Assembly: GCA_910589635.1 (NCBI GenBank) | Contig: CAJUTD010000003.1 | Location: 5,598-48,957 of the forward strand | Direction: 5' to 3' | Origin: an uncultured Lachnospiraceae bacterium | GTDB taxonomy: Bacteria > Bacillota > Clostridia > Lachnospirales > Lachnospiraceae | DNA: 43,360 nucleotides | Shown: piece after piece, positions 32,339-40,548 of the stretch | How positions within the stretch are numbered: position 1 is the stretch's first letter | Layout: the number at the start of each line of letters is the position of its first letter | Program-made: the position numbers and the translations under genes | Notes under the pieces: generated by a model | Told to the model about the DNA's origin: nothing | What the model saw: only the letters and a program-made list of their open reading frames with translations | Database searches by the model: none

Positions 32339-33103
32339 ATGGAAGCATACAGCGGATTTGCAGAAGTTTATGATATGTTCATGGATAATGTACCTTATCA
32401 GGAGTGGAGCCAATATCTGACCGCACTCTTGCAGGAACATCAGATATCCCAGGGGATTGTGCTTGACTTGGGGTGCGGTACGGGGAAGATGACGCGGCTT
32501 TTGGCGCGGGCGGGTTATGATATGATTGGCGTGGATAACTCTGAGGAAATGCTGCAAATTGCTCGGGAACAAGAAGAGGAATCGTCAGATATTTTATATC
32601 TTCTCCAGGATATGCGCGAGTTTGAGTTATATGGAACTGTGCAGGCGGTCGTGTGTGTCTGTGATTCCCTCAATTATATCTTAGAGGAAGAAGATTTACT
32701 CTCTATATTTTTGCTGGTAAATAATTACCTGGATCCGGGAGGCTTGTTTCTTTTTGACATGAATACTCTGTTTAAATACAGGGAAATCTTAGGAGAGAAT
32801 ACAATTTGCGAGAACCGCGAAGAGGGAAGCTTTATCTGGGAGAATTTCTATGACGAAGAGGAGCAGATAAACCAGTACGATTTGACCTTATTTGTCCGTG
32901 ATGAAGAAAATCATGCGTTATTCCGGAAATACGAAGAGACGCATTTTCAGAGGGGATATGAACTTCAGCGGGTGCGGGAACTTTTAGAGCAGGCGGGTAT
33001 GGAGTTTGTAGCGATGTATGACGCATATACGAAGGAATCTGTGCGTGAGGATAGTGAACGCGTCTGTTTCATTGCAAGAGAACATGGGAAAATGATAGGA
33101 TAA
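32339..33103 (+). CDS. Class I SAM-dependent methyltransferase
   Basis: The 254-residue protein starts MEAYSGFAEVYDMFMDNVPYQEW. The SAM-binding motif I is VLDLGCGTGKMTRLL, motif II has GVDNSEEML, followed by LQDMREFEL and the later LDPGGLFLFDMNT. A central insert (about 140-215) probably forms the substrate lid. Such YqeM-like proteins act on small molecules, but the substrate is unknown. ATG 32339 follows AGGAGGGAACC, one of two copies of that site in the leader. hslO starts 65 bp downstream. Confidence 0.9.
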   Translation: MEAYSGFAEVYDMFMDNVPYQEWSQYLTALLQEHQISQGIVLDLGCGTGKMTRLLARAGYDMIGVDNSEEMLQIAREQEEESSDILYLLQDMREFELYGTVQAVVCVCDSLNYILEEEDLLSIFLLVNNYLDPGGLFLFDMNTLFKYREILGENTICENREEGSFIWENFYDEEEQINQYDLTLFVRDEENHALFRKYEETHFQRGYELQRVRELLEQAGMEFVAMYDAYTKESVREDSERVCFIAREHGKMIG

Positions 33104-33168
33104 AAAGCGGCTGCGGTGTAATTTTTGCGGCAATTACATAGATATAATAGAAGAAAGTAGGACAAGAT

Positions 33169-34053
33169 ATGAGTGAATACAGAGATTATATGGTGAGGGC
33201 GACTGCGGCGGACAACCAAATTCGTGCCTTTGCAGTGACGTCCAGAGACTTAGTGGAGCAGGCGAGACGTTATCATAATACGAGTCCGGTGATTACGGCG
33301 GCTCTTGGCAGGCTTCTTACCGGGGGTGTGATGATGGGGTGTATGATGAAGGGCGAGGACGACCTTCTGACCTTGCAGATAAAATGTGCAGGGCCAGCAA
33401 AAGGCATGGCAGTCACAGCCGACAGTAAAGGAAATGTCAAAGGCTATCCGCAGGCTGCGGACGTTATGCTGCCGCCCAATGCACGGGGCAAGCTGGATGT
33501 TGGAGGAGCGCTTGGGCTTGGCATTTTGAGCGTCATTAAGGATATGGGATTAAAAGAGCCTTATGTGGGGCAGGTTGAATTGAAGACATCCGAGATTGCG
33601 GAGGATTTGACGTATTATTTTGCGACTTCTGAGCAGATTCCCTCCGCTGTGGGACTGGGCGTTCTGATGAACCGGGATAATACGGTCAAACAGGCAGGTG
33701 GGTTTATCATCCAGTTGATGCCTTATACAGATGAGAAGGTGATTTCCGAGCTGGAAAAGAAGGTGGCACAGGTCACTTCGGTGACGGATTTGTTGGAGCA
33801 GGGGATGACGCCGGAAACGTTGCTGGAGAAAATTTTGGGTGGCTTTGGCGTGGAGGTTGCCGAAAAAGTTCCGGTGCAATATTTTTGTAATTGTTCTAAG
33901 GAGCGTGTCACGCGCGCCATTGCCAGTATTGGCAAAAAGGATATTCAAGAAATGGCTGATGCAGGCGAGTCCATTGAAGTGAACTGCCAATTTTGCGATA
34001 AACAGTATGTGTTTACCCCGCAGGAGCTGCAAGAACTGCTGCGGGAAAAATAA
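33169..34053 (+). CDS. hslO: Redox-regulated chaperone Hsp33
   Basis: The 294-residue protein has the Hsp33 N-terminal fold (DYMVRATAADNQIRAFAV, ALGRLLTGGVMMG) and GKLDVGGALGLGILSVIKD. The C-terminal zinc site is made of Cys240, Cys242 (CNC) and Cys273, Cys276 (CQFC). Oxidation of these cysteines releases zinc and activates holdase activity. All four are present. The length is typical. AAGTAGGACA lies before the ATG. It sits between a methyltransferase and nadE on the same strand. Confidence 0.96.
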   Translation: MSEYRDYMVRATAADNQIRAFAVTSRDLVEQARRYHNTSPVITAALGRLLTGGVMMGCMMKGEDDLLTLQIKCAGPAKGMAVTADSKGNVKGYPQAADVMLPPNARGKLDVGGALGLGILSVIKDMGLKEPYVGQVELKTSEIAEDLTYYFATSEQIPSAVGLGVLMNRDNTVKQAGGFIIQLMPYTDEKVISELEKKVAQVTSVTDLLEQGMTPETLLEKILGGFGVEVAEKVPVQYFCNCSKERVTRAIASIGKKDIQEMADAGESIEVNCQFCDKQYVFTPQELQELLREK

Positions 34054-34142
34054 AAAGTAAGAAGTGATGGCAGAAAACAGCGTTTTGTATCTCTGTATCA
34101 GGAGAAATGAGCGAATGTCTATATTCAGAAAGGAGCCAGCCA

Positions 34143-36080
34143 GTGAAGGATGGATTTGTCAAGGTGGCGGCAGTAACTCCCAAGATTCGGGTTGCCGATA
34201 CCATATATAACAAAGAGAAAATTATGGAGAAGATTGAGGAGGCGGAGAGGCAGCGCGCTGTGGTCGTCGTTTTCCCGGAACTCTGCATCACAGGTTACAG
34301 CTGTGGCGATTTATTTTTCCAGGATACCTTGTTAGAGGAGGCAAAGCAGGCGTTGATTCAGATTGCTGAAGCCACTGCCGGCAAAAATATGCTGGTGTTT
34401 GTGGGGCTTCCAATTGCATACCGCGGCGGGCTTTATAATGTGGCGGCGGCGCTTTCCGGCGGCAGGGTTTTAGGGCTTGTGCCGAAACAATGCATTCCCG
34501 GCTACAATGAATTCTATGAGACGAGGCATTTCACTGCGGGTATGGAGGAGCCTGTGGAAGTATTGCTGGCGGAAAATCTGCGCGTTCCCATGGGGGGGCA
34601 TCTGCTCTTTGTGCCTGACTGTCTGCCGGAGTTAAAAGTTGCTGCGGAAATCTGCGAGGATATTTGGTCACCGCAGCCGCCCAGTATTTCCCATGCGCTC
34701 GCGGGCGCTAATTTGGTGGTGAACCTGTCGGCGAGCAATGAGCTGACAGGGAAAGAGTGTTACCGCAAAAGCCTGGTGGAAGGGCAGTCCGCACGGCTGG
34801 TCTGCGGTTATGTGTATGCCAGCGCCGGAGATGGGGAATCCACACAGGACGTTGTGTATTCTGCACATAATATGATAGCGGAAAATGGCGTTATATTGGC
34901 GGAAGCCCAGCGTTTTAAGAATCAGTCCGTCTATGCTGAACTTGATATACAGAGGGTGAATGGGCAGCGCAGGCGCATGACGACGTTTTGCGGCGATAAG
35001 AAAGATTACAGAGAGATCACGTTTCATCTGAAAAAGGAAGAAACGGAGCTCACTCGTTTTATAGACCCTGCGCCGTTTGTGCCTGGGAAAGAGGAAAAGC
35101 GCAGAAAGCGTTGTGAAGAAATTCTCGCTATCCAGTCTATGGGCCTCAAGAAAAGATTGGAGCACACGAACTGCCGCTGTGCAGTTGTCGGGATTTCCGG
35201 GGGGCTGGATTCGACGCTTGCGTTGCTTGTGACTGTGCGTGCATTTGATTTATTGGGAATAAAGCGCAAAGGAATCTGTGCGGTGACAATGCCGGGCTTT
35301 GGCACGACGGACCGCACGTATGACAATGCGGTGAACTTGGTGCGTTGCCTGGGCGCTGAGCTTATGGAGGTAGATATCCGGGAGGCCGTGCGGGTACATT
35401 TCCGCGACATCGGGCAGGAGGAGAGCAGCCATGACGTCACTTATGAGAACGGGCAGGCCAGAGAGCGCACCCAGATCTTGATGGACATTGCCAATAAATA
35501 CAATGGTATGGTGGTTGGCACCGGCGACATGTCGGAGCTGGCGCTTGGCTGGGCAACTTACAATGGCGACCATATGTCCATGTATGGCGTCAATGCCTCG
35601 GTGCCTAACACACTTGTCCGCCATCTTGTCCATTATTACGCAGATACATGCGGCAATCCCGAGCTCGCGGAAATTCTTCTGGACGTCTTAGATACGCCGG
35701 TGAGCCCGGAGCTTTTGCCTCCGGAAGATGGTGAGATTTCTCAGAAGACAGAAGATCTCGTAGGGCCGTATGAGCTACATGATTTCTTTTTGTACCATAT
35801 GCTCCGCTTAGGGTTTGGGCCGGAGAAAATTTACCGCCTTGCCGTGCATGCATTTTGTGACGAAGGTAACTTAGGCGGTAATCAATATACGCCGGAAATT
35901 ATTTTTAAATGGGAAAAAGTATTTATCCGCAGGTTTTTCAGCCAGCAATTTAAGCGTTCCTGTCTGCCGGACGGGCCCAAGGTCGGAACGGTGGCGGTTT
36001 CGCCGCGCGGAGATTTGCGGATGCCGAGCGATGCCAGCGCAGACTTGTGGCTTGCGCGGTTGGAAAGGTGCAGGCTGTAA
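34143..36080 (+). CDS. nadE: Glutamine-dependent NAD+ synthetase
   Basis: The 645-residue two-domain enzyme has an N-terminal nitrilase-type glutaminase domain. Its triad is Glu46 (FPELCITGY), Lys115 (VPKQCIPGYNEFYE) and Cys171 (AEICEDIW). The C-terminal synthetase has the PP-loop VVGISGGLDSTLAL and GTGDMSELALGWATYNGDHM. It makes NAD from deamido-NAD and glutamine, completing the salvage route started by PncB. GTG 34143 is chosen because AAAGGAG lies seven bases upstream; ATG 34107 has its ribosome site only one or two bases away. A MITE-like element is inserted right after the stop. Confidence 0.95.
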   Translation: MKDGFVKVAAVTPKIRVADTIYNKEKIMEKIEEAERQRAVVVVFPELCITGYSCGDLFFQDTLLEEAKQALIQIAEATAGKNMLVFVGLPIAYRGGLYNVAAALSGGRVLGLVPKQCIPGYNEFYETRHFTAGMEEPVEVLLAENLRVPMGGHLLFVPDCLPELKVAAEICEDIWSPQPPSISHALAGANLVVNLSASNELTGKECYRKSLVEGQSARLVCGYVYASAGDGESTQDVVYSAHNMIAENGVILAEAQRFKNQSVYAELDIQRVNGQRRRMTTFCGDKKDYREITFHLKKEETELTRFIDPAPFVPGKEEKRRKRCEEILAIQSMGLKKRLEHTNCRCAVVGISGGLDSTLALLVTVRAFDLLGIKRKGICAVTMPGFGTTDRTYDNAVNLVRCLGAELMEVDIREAVRVHFRDIGQEESSHDVTYENGQARERTQILMDIANKYNGMVVGTGDMSELALGWATYNGDHMSMYGVNASVPNTLVRHLVHYYADTCGNPELAEILLDVLDTPVSPELLPPEDGEISQKTEDLVGPYELHDFFLYHMLRLGFGPEKIYRLAVHAFCDEGNLGGNQYTPEIIFKWEKVFIRRFFSQQFKRSCLPDGPKVGTVAVSPRGDLRMPSDASADLWLARLERCRL

Positions 36081-36082
36081 CA

Positions 36083-36273
36083 GGAGGGTTGTAACAGTTC
36101 AGCCATCGCATTATTATGGGCGAATCATGCTTGCATGAATGAGCACATAATATCAGCGATGAGGGGAACGCCCCTTAAGCCTCAGACAGCAATTGCGTCA
36201 GCAATGGATAGCCTGCGCAGCAGGCGGTCTGTGGCTTGAATAAGGGGCGTGGGCTGAACTGTTACGGAGGGTT
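36083..36273. mobile_element. MITE-like element with 14-bp inverted ends and 8-bp target duplication
   Basis: GTAACAGTTCAGCC (36091-36104) and GGCTGAACTGTTAC (36252-36265) are perfect terminal inverted repeats bounding 175 bp. GGAGGGTT lies directly outside both ends (36083-36090 and 36266-36273), as expected for an 8-bp target duplication. Inside are two folded arms. The left runs from CATCGC (36104) to GCGATG (36156) with a CATGC-TT-GCATG tip. The right runs from CGCCCCTTA (36169) to TAAGGGGCG (36241), containing CAGAC/GTCTG and GCCTGC/GCAGGC. No transposase is encoded, so movement would need one in trans. Confidence 0.8.
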
Positions 36274-36278
36274 TTGCA

Positions 36279-36356
36279 GTGGGCAAGAAGCATCTTGCGT
36301 ATGCGGCAAGAGTATTTTATAATATTTTAATAGAATATTTTCGGTTTGTTAATTGA
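36279..36356 (+). CDS. Possible 25-residue small ORF whose ribosome site was the MITE target
   Basis: GTG 36279 follows GGAGGG with eight-base spacing and runs 25 codons (GKKHLAYAARVFYNILIEYF...) to TGA 36354-36356. If the MITE is removed, this ribosome site lies three bases after the nadE stop, normal operon spacing. The target duplication has preserved it. The peptide is basic then hydrophobic and unrecognised. It may be a real small protein or chance. Confidence 0.3.
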   Translation: MGKKHLAYAARVFYNILIEYFRFVN

Positions 36357-36387
36357 TATTTTTATAAGAATGCTTAGAATAAGAAAT

Positions 36388-37224
36388 ATGTTTGGATATG
36401 TTATTATAAATAAGCCGGAAATGAAATTTAAAGAATTTGATTTGTACCAGTCTTATTACTGCGGACTGTGCAGGACGCTGAAAGACGCTTATGGCAGGCT
36501 GGGACAGATGACGTTAAGCTATGATATGACGTTTGTGATCCTCCTGCTCACCAGCCTCTATGAACCGAAGACGGTGGAGAATTTCCAGAGGTGCCTGGCG
36601 CATCCTTTCGGCAAGCATCTATCCAGGGTGAATGAACTTTCGCAGTATGGCGCGGACATGAATCTTTTGCTGTCTTATTATAAATGTCTGGATGATTGGC
36701 AGGATGAGCGCAAGGTTTCTAAGAAAGCGATGGCTGCGACTCTCAGAGGCAGATTTCAGAAGGTGGCGGCGACCTATCCTGAGAAGGATTGTCTTATTCG
36801 ACAGAAGATGGAACAGATTCATCGCTGTGAACAAGAGCGCTGTATGAATCTTGACGAAGTCTCCGGATATTTTGGGGAGATTATGGCAGAGATTCTCGTG
36901 TATCGCCGAGATGAGTGGGAGGCAGACTTGCGCCGGATTGGCTTTTTTCTAGGCAAGTTTATTTATCTGATGGATGCATTTGAGGATGTGGAGAAGGACG
37001 CGAAGACAGGGAATTATAATGTGTTTGTGCATGAATACCGGAAGGAGGATTTTGCACGGCGCACAGAGCAGATTTTAAGTATGATGATGGCGGAGTGTTC
37101 GCGGGCGTTTGAACGATTACCTATCGTAGAGAATGTAGAAATTTTGCGCAATATTTTATATTCCGGCGTATGGTGCCGCTATGAGCTTGTGAAACGCAAA
37201 CGGGAAGGAAAGCAGCATGTATGA
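36388..37224 (+). CDS. DUF5685-like helical protein with two aspartate-rich motifs
   Basis: The 278-residue protein begins MFGYVIINKPEMKFKEFDLY and has a CGLC pair (25-28). It is predicted all-helical. YYKCLDDWQDE (98-107) contains a DDxxDE motif, and a second motif, YLMDAFEDVEKDAKTGNYN (193-211), resembles the second Asp-rich region of phytoene/squalene synthases (DVxEDxxxGxxY). This suggests a trans-isoprenyl-synthase-like fold, but activity is not shown. ATG 36388 is chosen by family-like start; its ribosome site is poor, and the frame could begin at 36370. It overlaps the J-domain gene by eight bases, so the two are co-translated. Confidence 0.75.
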   Translation: MFGYVIINKPEMKFKEFDLYQSYYCGLCRTLKDAYGRLGQMTLSYDMTFVILLLTSLYEPKTVENFQRCLAHPFGKHLSRVNELSQYGADMNLLLSYYKCLDDWQDERKVSKKAMAATLRGRFQKVAATYPEKDCLIRQKMEQIHRCEQERCMNLDEVSGYFGEIMAEILVYRRDEWEADLRRIGFFLGKFIYLMDAFEDVEKDAKTGNYNVFVHEYRKEDFARRTEQILSMMMAECSRAFERLPIVENVEILRNILYSGVWCRYELVKRKREGKQHV

Positions 37225-37912
37225 TCCGTATGCAGTCCTTGGGTTACCTGGGAATGCCACTGATGAAGAAATTAAAAAAGCATATCGCTCCTTGAGCCGC
37301 AAATACCATCCAGACGCGAATGTCAATAATCCGCATAAGGAGCAGGCGGAGGAGAAATTTAAAGAGATCCAGCAGGCTTACCAGCAGATTATGTATGAGA
37401 AGGAACACAAAGCTTCCGGGAGCTATGGGAATTCTGCTTATGGACAGCCGGGAGGCGGTACATATGGGGATTTCGGAGATTTTTTCGGAGGTTTTGGGCA
37501 GGCCAAACGTACCCAGGAGCAGGATTCAGAAAGTACCTATAAGCGGGCGGCTGAGAATTATATCCGTAGCGGCCACTACCGGGAAGCGCTCAATGTGCTG
37601 GGTAATATCAGAGACCATGACGCTTACTGGCACTATTTGAACGCCATTGCCAATTCTGGTATCGGCAATAATGTGGCGGCCATGGAATCTGCGCAGCGCG
37701 CGTTAGCCATGGAACCGGGAAATCGTCAATATCAGCAGTTGTACGCCAATCTTCAGAACGGTGGAAGCTGGTATTACGGTCAGCGTCAGAGTTACGGAAG
37801 CCCTGTCGGGAGTGGAGGGAATTTTTGCCTCAAGCTGTGCATAGCCAATATATTATGTAATCTTTGTTGCGGCGGAGGACGGCTTTACTGCGGCGGGGGT
37901 CCATATATTTAA
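37217..37912 (+). CDS. J-domain protein with TPR-like middle and cysteine-rich tail
   Basis: The J domain (1-65) has YAVLGLPGNATDEEIKKAYR and the essential HPD at 31-33. A Gly/Tyr/Ser/Phe-rich linker (about 66-100) follows. A TPR-like helical repeat (about 108-175, NYIRSGHYREALNVL, AMESAQRALAMEPGN) comes next. The tail has cysteines in CLKLCIANILCNLCCGGG and ends near a second GGG with Cys. It lacks the CxxCxGxG zinc repeats of DnaJ proper. It would deliver clients to Hsp70, and coupling to the DUF5685-like gene suggests that protein is the client or partner. AAGGAAAG precedes the ATG. Confidence 0.9.
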   Translation: MYDPYAVLGLPGNATDEEIKKAYRSLSRKYHPDANVNNPHKEQAEEKFKEIQQAYQQIMYEKEHKASGSYGNSAYGQPGGGTYGDFGDFFGGFGQAKRTQEQDSESTYKRAAENYIRSGHYREALNVLGNIRDHDAYWHYLNAIANSGIGNNVAAMESAQRALAMEPGNRQYQQLYANLQNGGSWYYGQRQSYGSPVGSGGNFCLKLCIANILCNLCCGGGRLYCGGGPYI

Positions 37913-37965
37913 TCATAAGATGATATGAAATTAAAATAGCGCAAAACAGATAGCAGGTGAACAGG

Positions 37966-38472
37966 ATGGATTTTATGGTGCTGTATTCCAGCAAAACCGG
38001 AAATACCAAGAAGATTGCCACTGAGATTTTCAGCGCGCTTCCAGGTATGTCGAAGGATATGCAGAGTATAGATGAATATAGAGGGAAAGAGGCAGATATG
38101 TTTTTTATCGGGTTCTGGGTCAACCGGGGCACTTGCGATATATCGGTAATCGACGCGATGTCGGAGTTGCATGGCAAGAAGATTGCGCTGTTCGGCACTT
38201 GCGGCATGGGCAGTGATGCGCAGTATTACAAAGATATAGAGAAGAAGGTAAATGTGTGGATACCGGATGACTGTGAATATTTGGGGATGTTCCTCTGCCA
38301 GGGAAAAATGCCGATGCAGATTCGGGAGCATTACGAGATTACCAGGGAAGATCCCAGGCAGGAAGCCTGTCGTAAGAAGCTGCTCCACAATTTTGACGAG
38401 GCCTTATTTCATCCCAATGATGCAGACTTGGCGGATGCGAGAGCTTTTGTGGAGCGGGTGCTCAGGGAATAA
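37966..38472 (+). CDS. Flavodoxin-family protein
   Basis: The 168-residue protein has the FMN phosphate loop YSSKTGNTKKIA right at the N-terminus, then FFIGFWVNRGTCDISV and LFGTCGMGSDAQYY, the two other flavin-contact loops of flavodoxins. The C-terminal part (about 105-168) is a helical extension. It carries electrons to an unknown partner. ATG 37966 is preceded by AGGTGA; GTG 37957 has no site. No reductase or radical-SAM gene is adjacent, so its partner is not indicated by context. Confidence 0.85.
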   Translation: MDFMVLYSSKTGNTKKIATEIFSALPGMSKDMQSIDEYRGKEADMFFIGFWVNRGTCDISVIDAMSELHGKKIALFGTCGMGSDAQYYKDIEKKVNVWIPDDCEYLGMFLCQGKMPMQIREHYEITREDPRQEACRKKLLHNFDEALFHPNDADLADARAFVERVLRE

Positions 38473-38541
38473 AGAAACATCTGAAATAATAAAAAAATCG
38501 TTACTTTCTCAATATATTTGTTACGGAAAGGATAAATCGTT

Positions 38542-39981
38542 ATGCTTACGAAGAAAAGGCAGTCAGAGAACGTTATGCAATCTATCTCCCGTCTTGTAGA
38601 CATGGAGTATGAGCCGCGCAATGGGGAGTGGAATCATATTCACCAACGTCTGATGAAAGGACGCAAGGAGTTCGAGCAGGCGGCGACCATGACAATGGAT
38701 GCAGTTATTCACATGAGCGCCATGGATTTAACCTTGGAAACGAATGTGGCCACTGTAGAGAAGATTAACACTTCGATAACAGCAGCGGTGGACGCCATTA
38801 GCGAGTCGGCAGATTCCACAGCAGATATAGCTTCGGAAGTGTCGAAAGCACACGAGAACCTGACGGCAACTATTATTGAGGTTTCGGATGAATCCAACAA
38901 AATAATGGAAGATATTCGCAGTTGTGAAAACGAGCTTACGTCTATAACAGGTATATCATCCTCAGCTATTTCAACAGCAAGAGAGATGAAGACGGATATT
39001 TATGGATTGATTGACATTATCCGAAACATGAATGAAGCTCTTGAAGCGATTAACGATATTTCAGCCCAGACGAATCTTCTGGCGCTAAATGCTTCCATAG
39101 AGGCGGCCCGCGCCGGGGAGGCCGGCAAGGGATTTGCTGTGGTTGCAGAGGAAATCCGCAGCCTGGCGGAGCAGACCAAATCATTGACGGGGAGTATGGG
39201 GACTTTTGTGTCCAATATCAGAGAGGCTTCTCGGAAAAGTTCTGACAGTGTGGATACGACAGTTGCTGAACTGGAGCGTATCAATGAAAATATTCAGAAC
39301 GTATGGAAGATTACCGGAAATAATCGCAGCGGCATGGATCATATTACGGATTCCGTCTCTTCGCTGGCGGCTGTCAGCGAGGAAATTAGTAGTTCCATGA
39401 ATGAATTGGACAACCAGATGCAGCATGTGAGAGGGGAATGCCAAAGTTTAAAAGAAAATGTACAATCCCTGGCAATTTCCAGCAATTCCATTGCAGAACT
39501 TGTGGAACCCTCCAAGAGGATTGAAGATTGCCTGGAGGAATCCACAAAGATTATGGGAAGTATGGCTCAAGATGCGTTTTATATGTTGGATAACCAAATT
39601 GTTCTAAACTGCTTGAACAGTGCGATAGAGGCTCATAGGAATTGGTTAAGTACCTTAAAAGATATGGCGCAGACCAAGGAGTTGAAGGTATTACAGACGG
39701 ACTGTAGGAAATGTGGCCTTGGCCGTTTTTATTATGCGTTTAAGCCCTCGAATCCGCAGATTACGGCTATCTGGGAAGGATTAGAAGGTAAGCACAAAAC
39801 ATTCCATACCTATGGAACAGAAATGATTTCTGCCGTCCGGTCCAGCAGGACAGAGGATTTACAGCAGATTTATAAACAGGCTGAAACCTGTTCAGAGGAC
39901 TTGATATCTGATTTAAAATATATAATTGAAATTATTGAATTATTATCCAAAGATAATATCCGTATTTTTGAAGAAACATAA
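38542..39981 (+). CDS. Soluble chemoreceptor with C-terminal CZB zinc-binding domain
   Basis: The 479-residue protein has no membrane segment. A helical N-terminal part leads to a typical MCP signalling tip (about 170-212): ISAQTNLLALNASIEAARAG then GKGFAVVAEEIRSLAEQTK. The C-terminal domain (about 355-460) matches CZB, with zinc ligands His365 (AIEAHRNWL), Cys391 (CGLGRFYYAF), and His418/His422 (GKHKTFHTYG). In known CZB receptors this zinc-thiol site senses hypochlorous acid or zinc. It would act on CheA in the cytoplasm. Its presence fits the flagellin at 28.1 kb. A strong terminator follows at 40.07 kb. Confidence 0.9.
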   Translation: MLTKKRQSENVMQSISRLVDMEYEPRNGEWNHIHQRLMKGRKEFEQAATMTMDAVIHMSAMDLTLETNVATVEKINTSITAAVDAISESADSTADIASEVSKAHENLTATIIEVSDESNKIMEDIRSCENELTSITGISSSAISTAREMKTDIYGLIDIIRNMNEALEAINDISAQTNLLALNASIEAARAGEAGKGFAVVAEEIRSLAEQTKSLTGSMGTFVSNIREASRKSSDSVDTTVAELERINENIQNVWKITGNNRSGMDHITDSVSSLAAVSEEISSSMNELDNQMQHVRGECQSLKENVQSLAISSNSIAELVEPSKRIEDCLEESTKIMGSMAQDAFYMLDNQIVLNCLNSAIEAHRNWLSTLKDMAQTKELKVLQTDCRKCGLGRFYYAFKPSNPQITAIWEGLEGKHKTFHTYGTEMISAVRSSRTEDLQQIYKQAETCSEDLISDLKYIIEIIELLSKDNIRIFEET

Positions 39982-40072
39982 GAACAAAGCAGAGATATAT
40001 GGAGGTAGGTACTGTGAAAGAGAACAAATATTAATATCATTGCGTATTACATAGATCATCATTGGTATAAAG

Positions 40073-40113
40073 AAACATCGGTATGTGGGATTTCCCGGTA
40101 CCGATGTTTTTTT
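40073..40113 (+). terminator. Strong intrinsic terminator after the CZB receptor
   Basis: AAACATCGGTA (40073-40083) pairs with TACCGATGTTT (40099-40109); the loop has its own GGGATTTCCC pairing. A seven-T run ends at 40113. A seven-codon GTG frame at about 40015 (after GGAGGTAGG) precedes it and is too short to call. Confidence 0.85.
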
Positions 40114-40126
40114 ATCAAAATAACTG

Positions 40127-40155
40127 TTGACAAATAATATTATATGATATATAGT
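40127..40155 (+). promoter_or_regulatory. Strong sigma-A promoter with overlapping dyad, padR operon
   Basis: TTGACA (40127-40132) and TATAGT (40150-40155) are 17 bp apart. AATATTATAT (near 40136-40145) and ATATAGTATT (40149-40158) form a near-perfect dyad over the -10, a likely operator for the PadR repressor encoded just downstream. Confidence 0.7.
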
Positions 40156-40188
40156 ATTGAATATAAAATAGTAATATAAAAAATATAA

Positions 40189-40200
40189 TATTGTACAATA
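40189..40200. promoter_or_regulatory. 12-bp palindrome, candidate second operator
   Basis: TATTGTACAATA is a perfect palindrome about 25-30 bp downstream of the predicted transcript start and 13 bp before the ribosome site. Autorepression by PadR is the natural guess; unproven. Confidence 0.45.
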
Positions 40201-40224
40201 GAGAGGAAGAAAAGGAGTGATGGA

Positions 40225-40548
40225 ATGGTATTTAATACAGGTGCAGCTCTTTTGGACGCCATTGTTCTTGCGGTTGTAAGCAAAGAGAGAGAGGGCACAT
40301 ATGGTTACAAAATAACCCAGGACGTCCGGCAGGCAATTGAAGTGTCGGAATCCACGCTGTACCCGGTGCTTAGACGACTGCAAAAAGATGGTTGCCTGGA
40401 AGTCTATGATATGGAATGCGGAGGAAGGAACCGCAGGTACTATAAAATTACAGATAGAGGCAGCGCACAGTTGAACTTGTACCAGACGGAATGGGTAACT
40501 TATTCTTCTAAAATTTCAACGTTATTTTCGGGAGGAGAGCTGGCATGA
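40225..40548 (+). CDS. PadR-family transcriptional regulator
   Basis: The 107-residue winged-helix protein has the PadR core ALLDAIVLAVVSKEREGTYGYKITQDVRQ, the recognition helix SESTLYPVLRRLQKDGCL, and the wing ECGGRNRRYYKITDRG. The C-terminal helix is short, as in the PadR-s1 class. It heads a three-gene operon with DUF1700 and DUF4097 genes, a common Firmicute arrangement thought to handle envelope stress. AAAAGGAG precedes the ATG. It overlaps the next gene as ATGA. Its own promoter carries dyads, so autorepression is likely. Confidence 0.94.
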   Translation: MVFNTGAALLDAIVLAVVSKEREGTYGYKITQDVRQAIEVSESTLYPVLRRLQKDGCLEVYDMECGGRNRRYYKITDRGSAQLNLYQTEWVTYSSKISTLFSGGELA

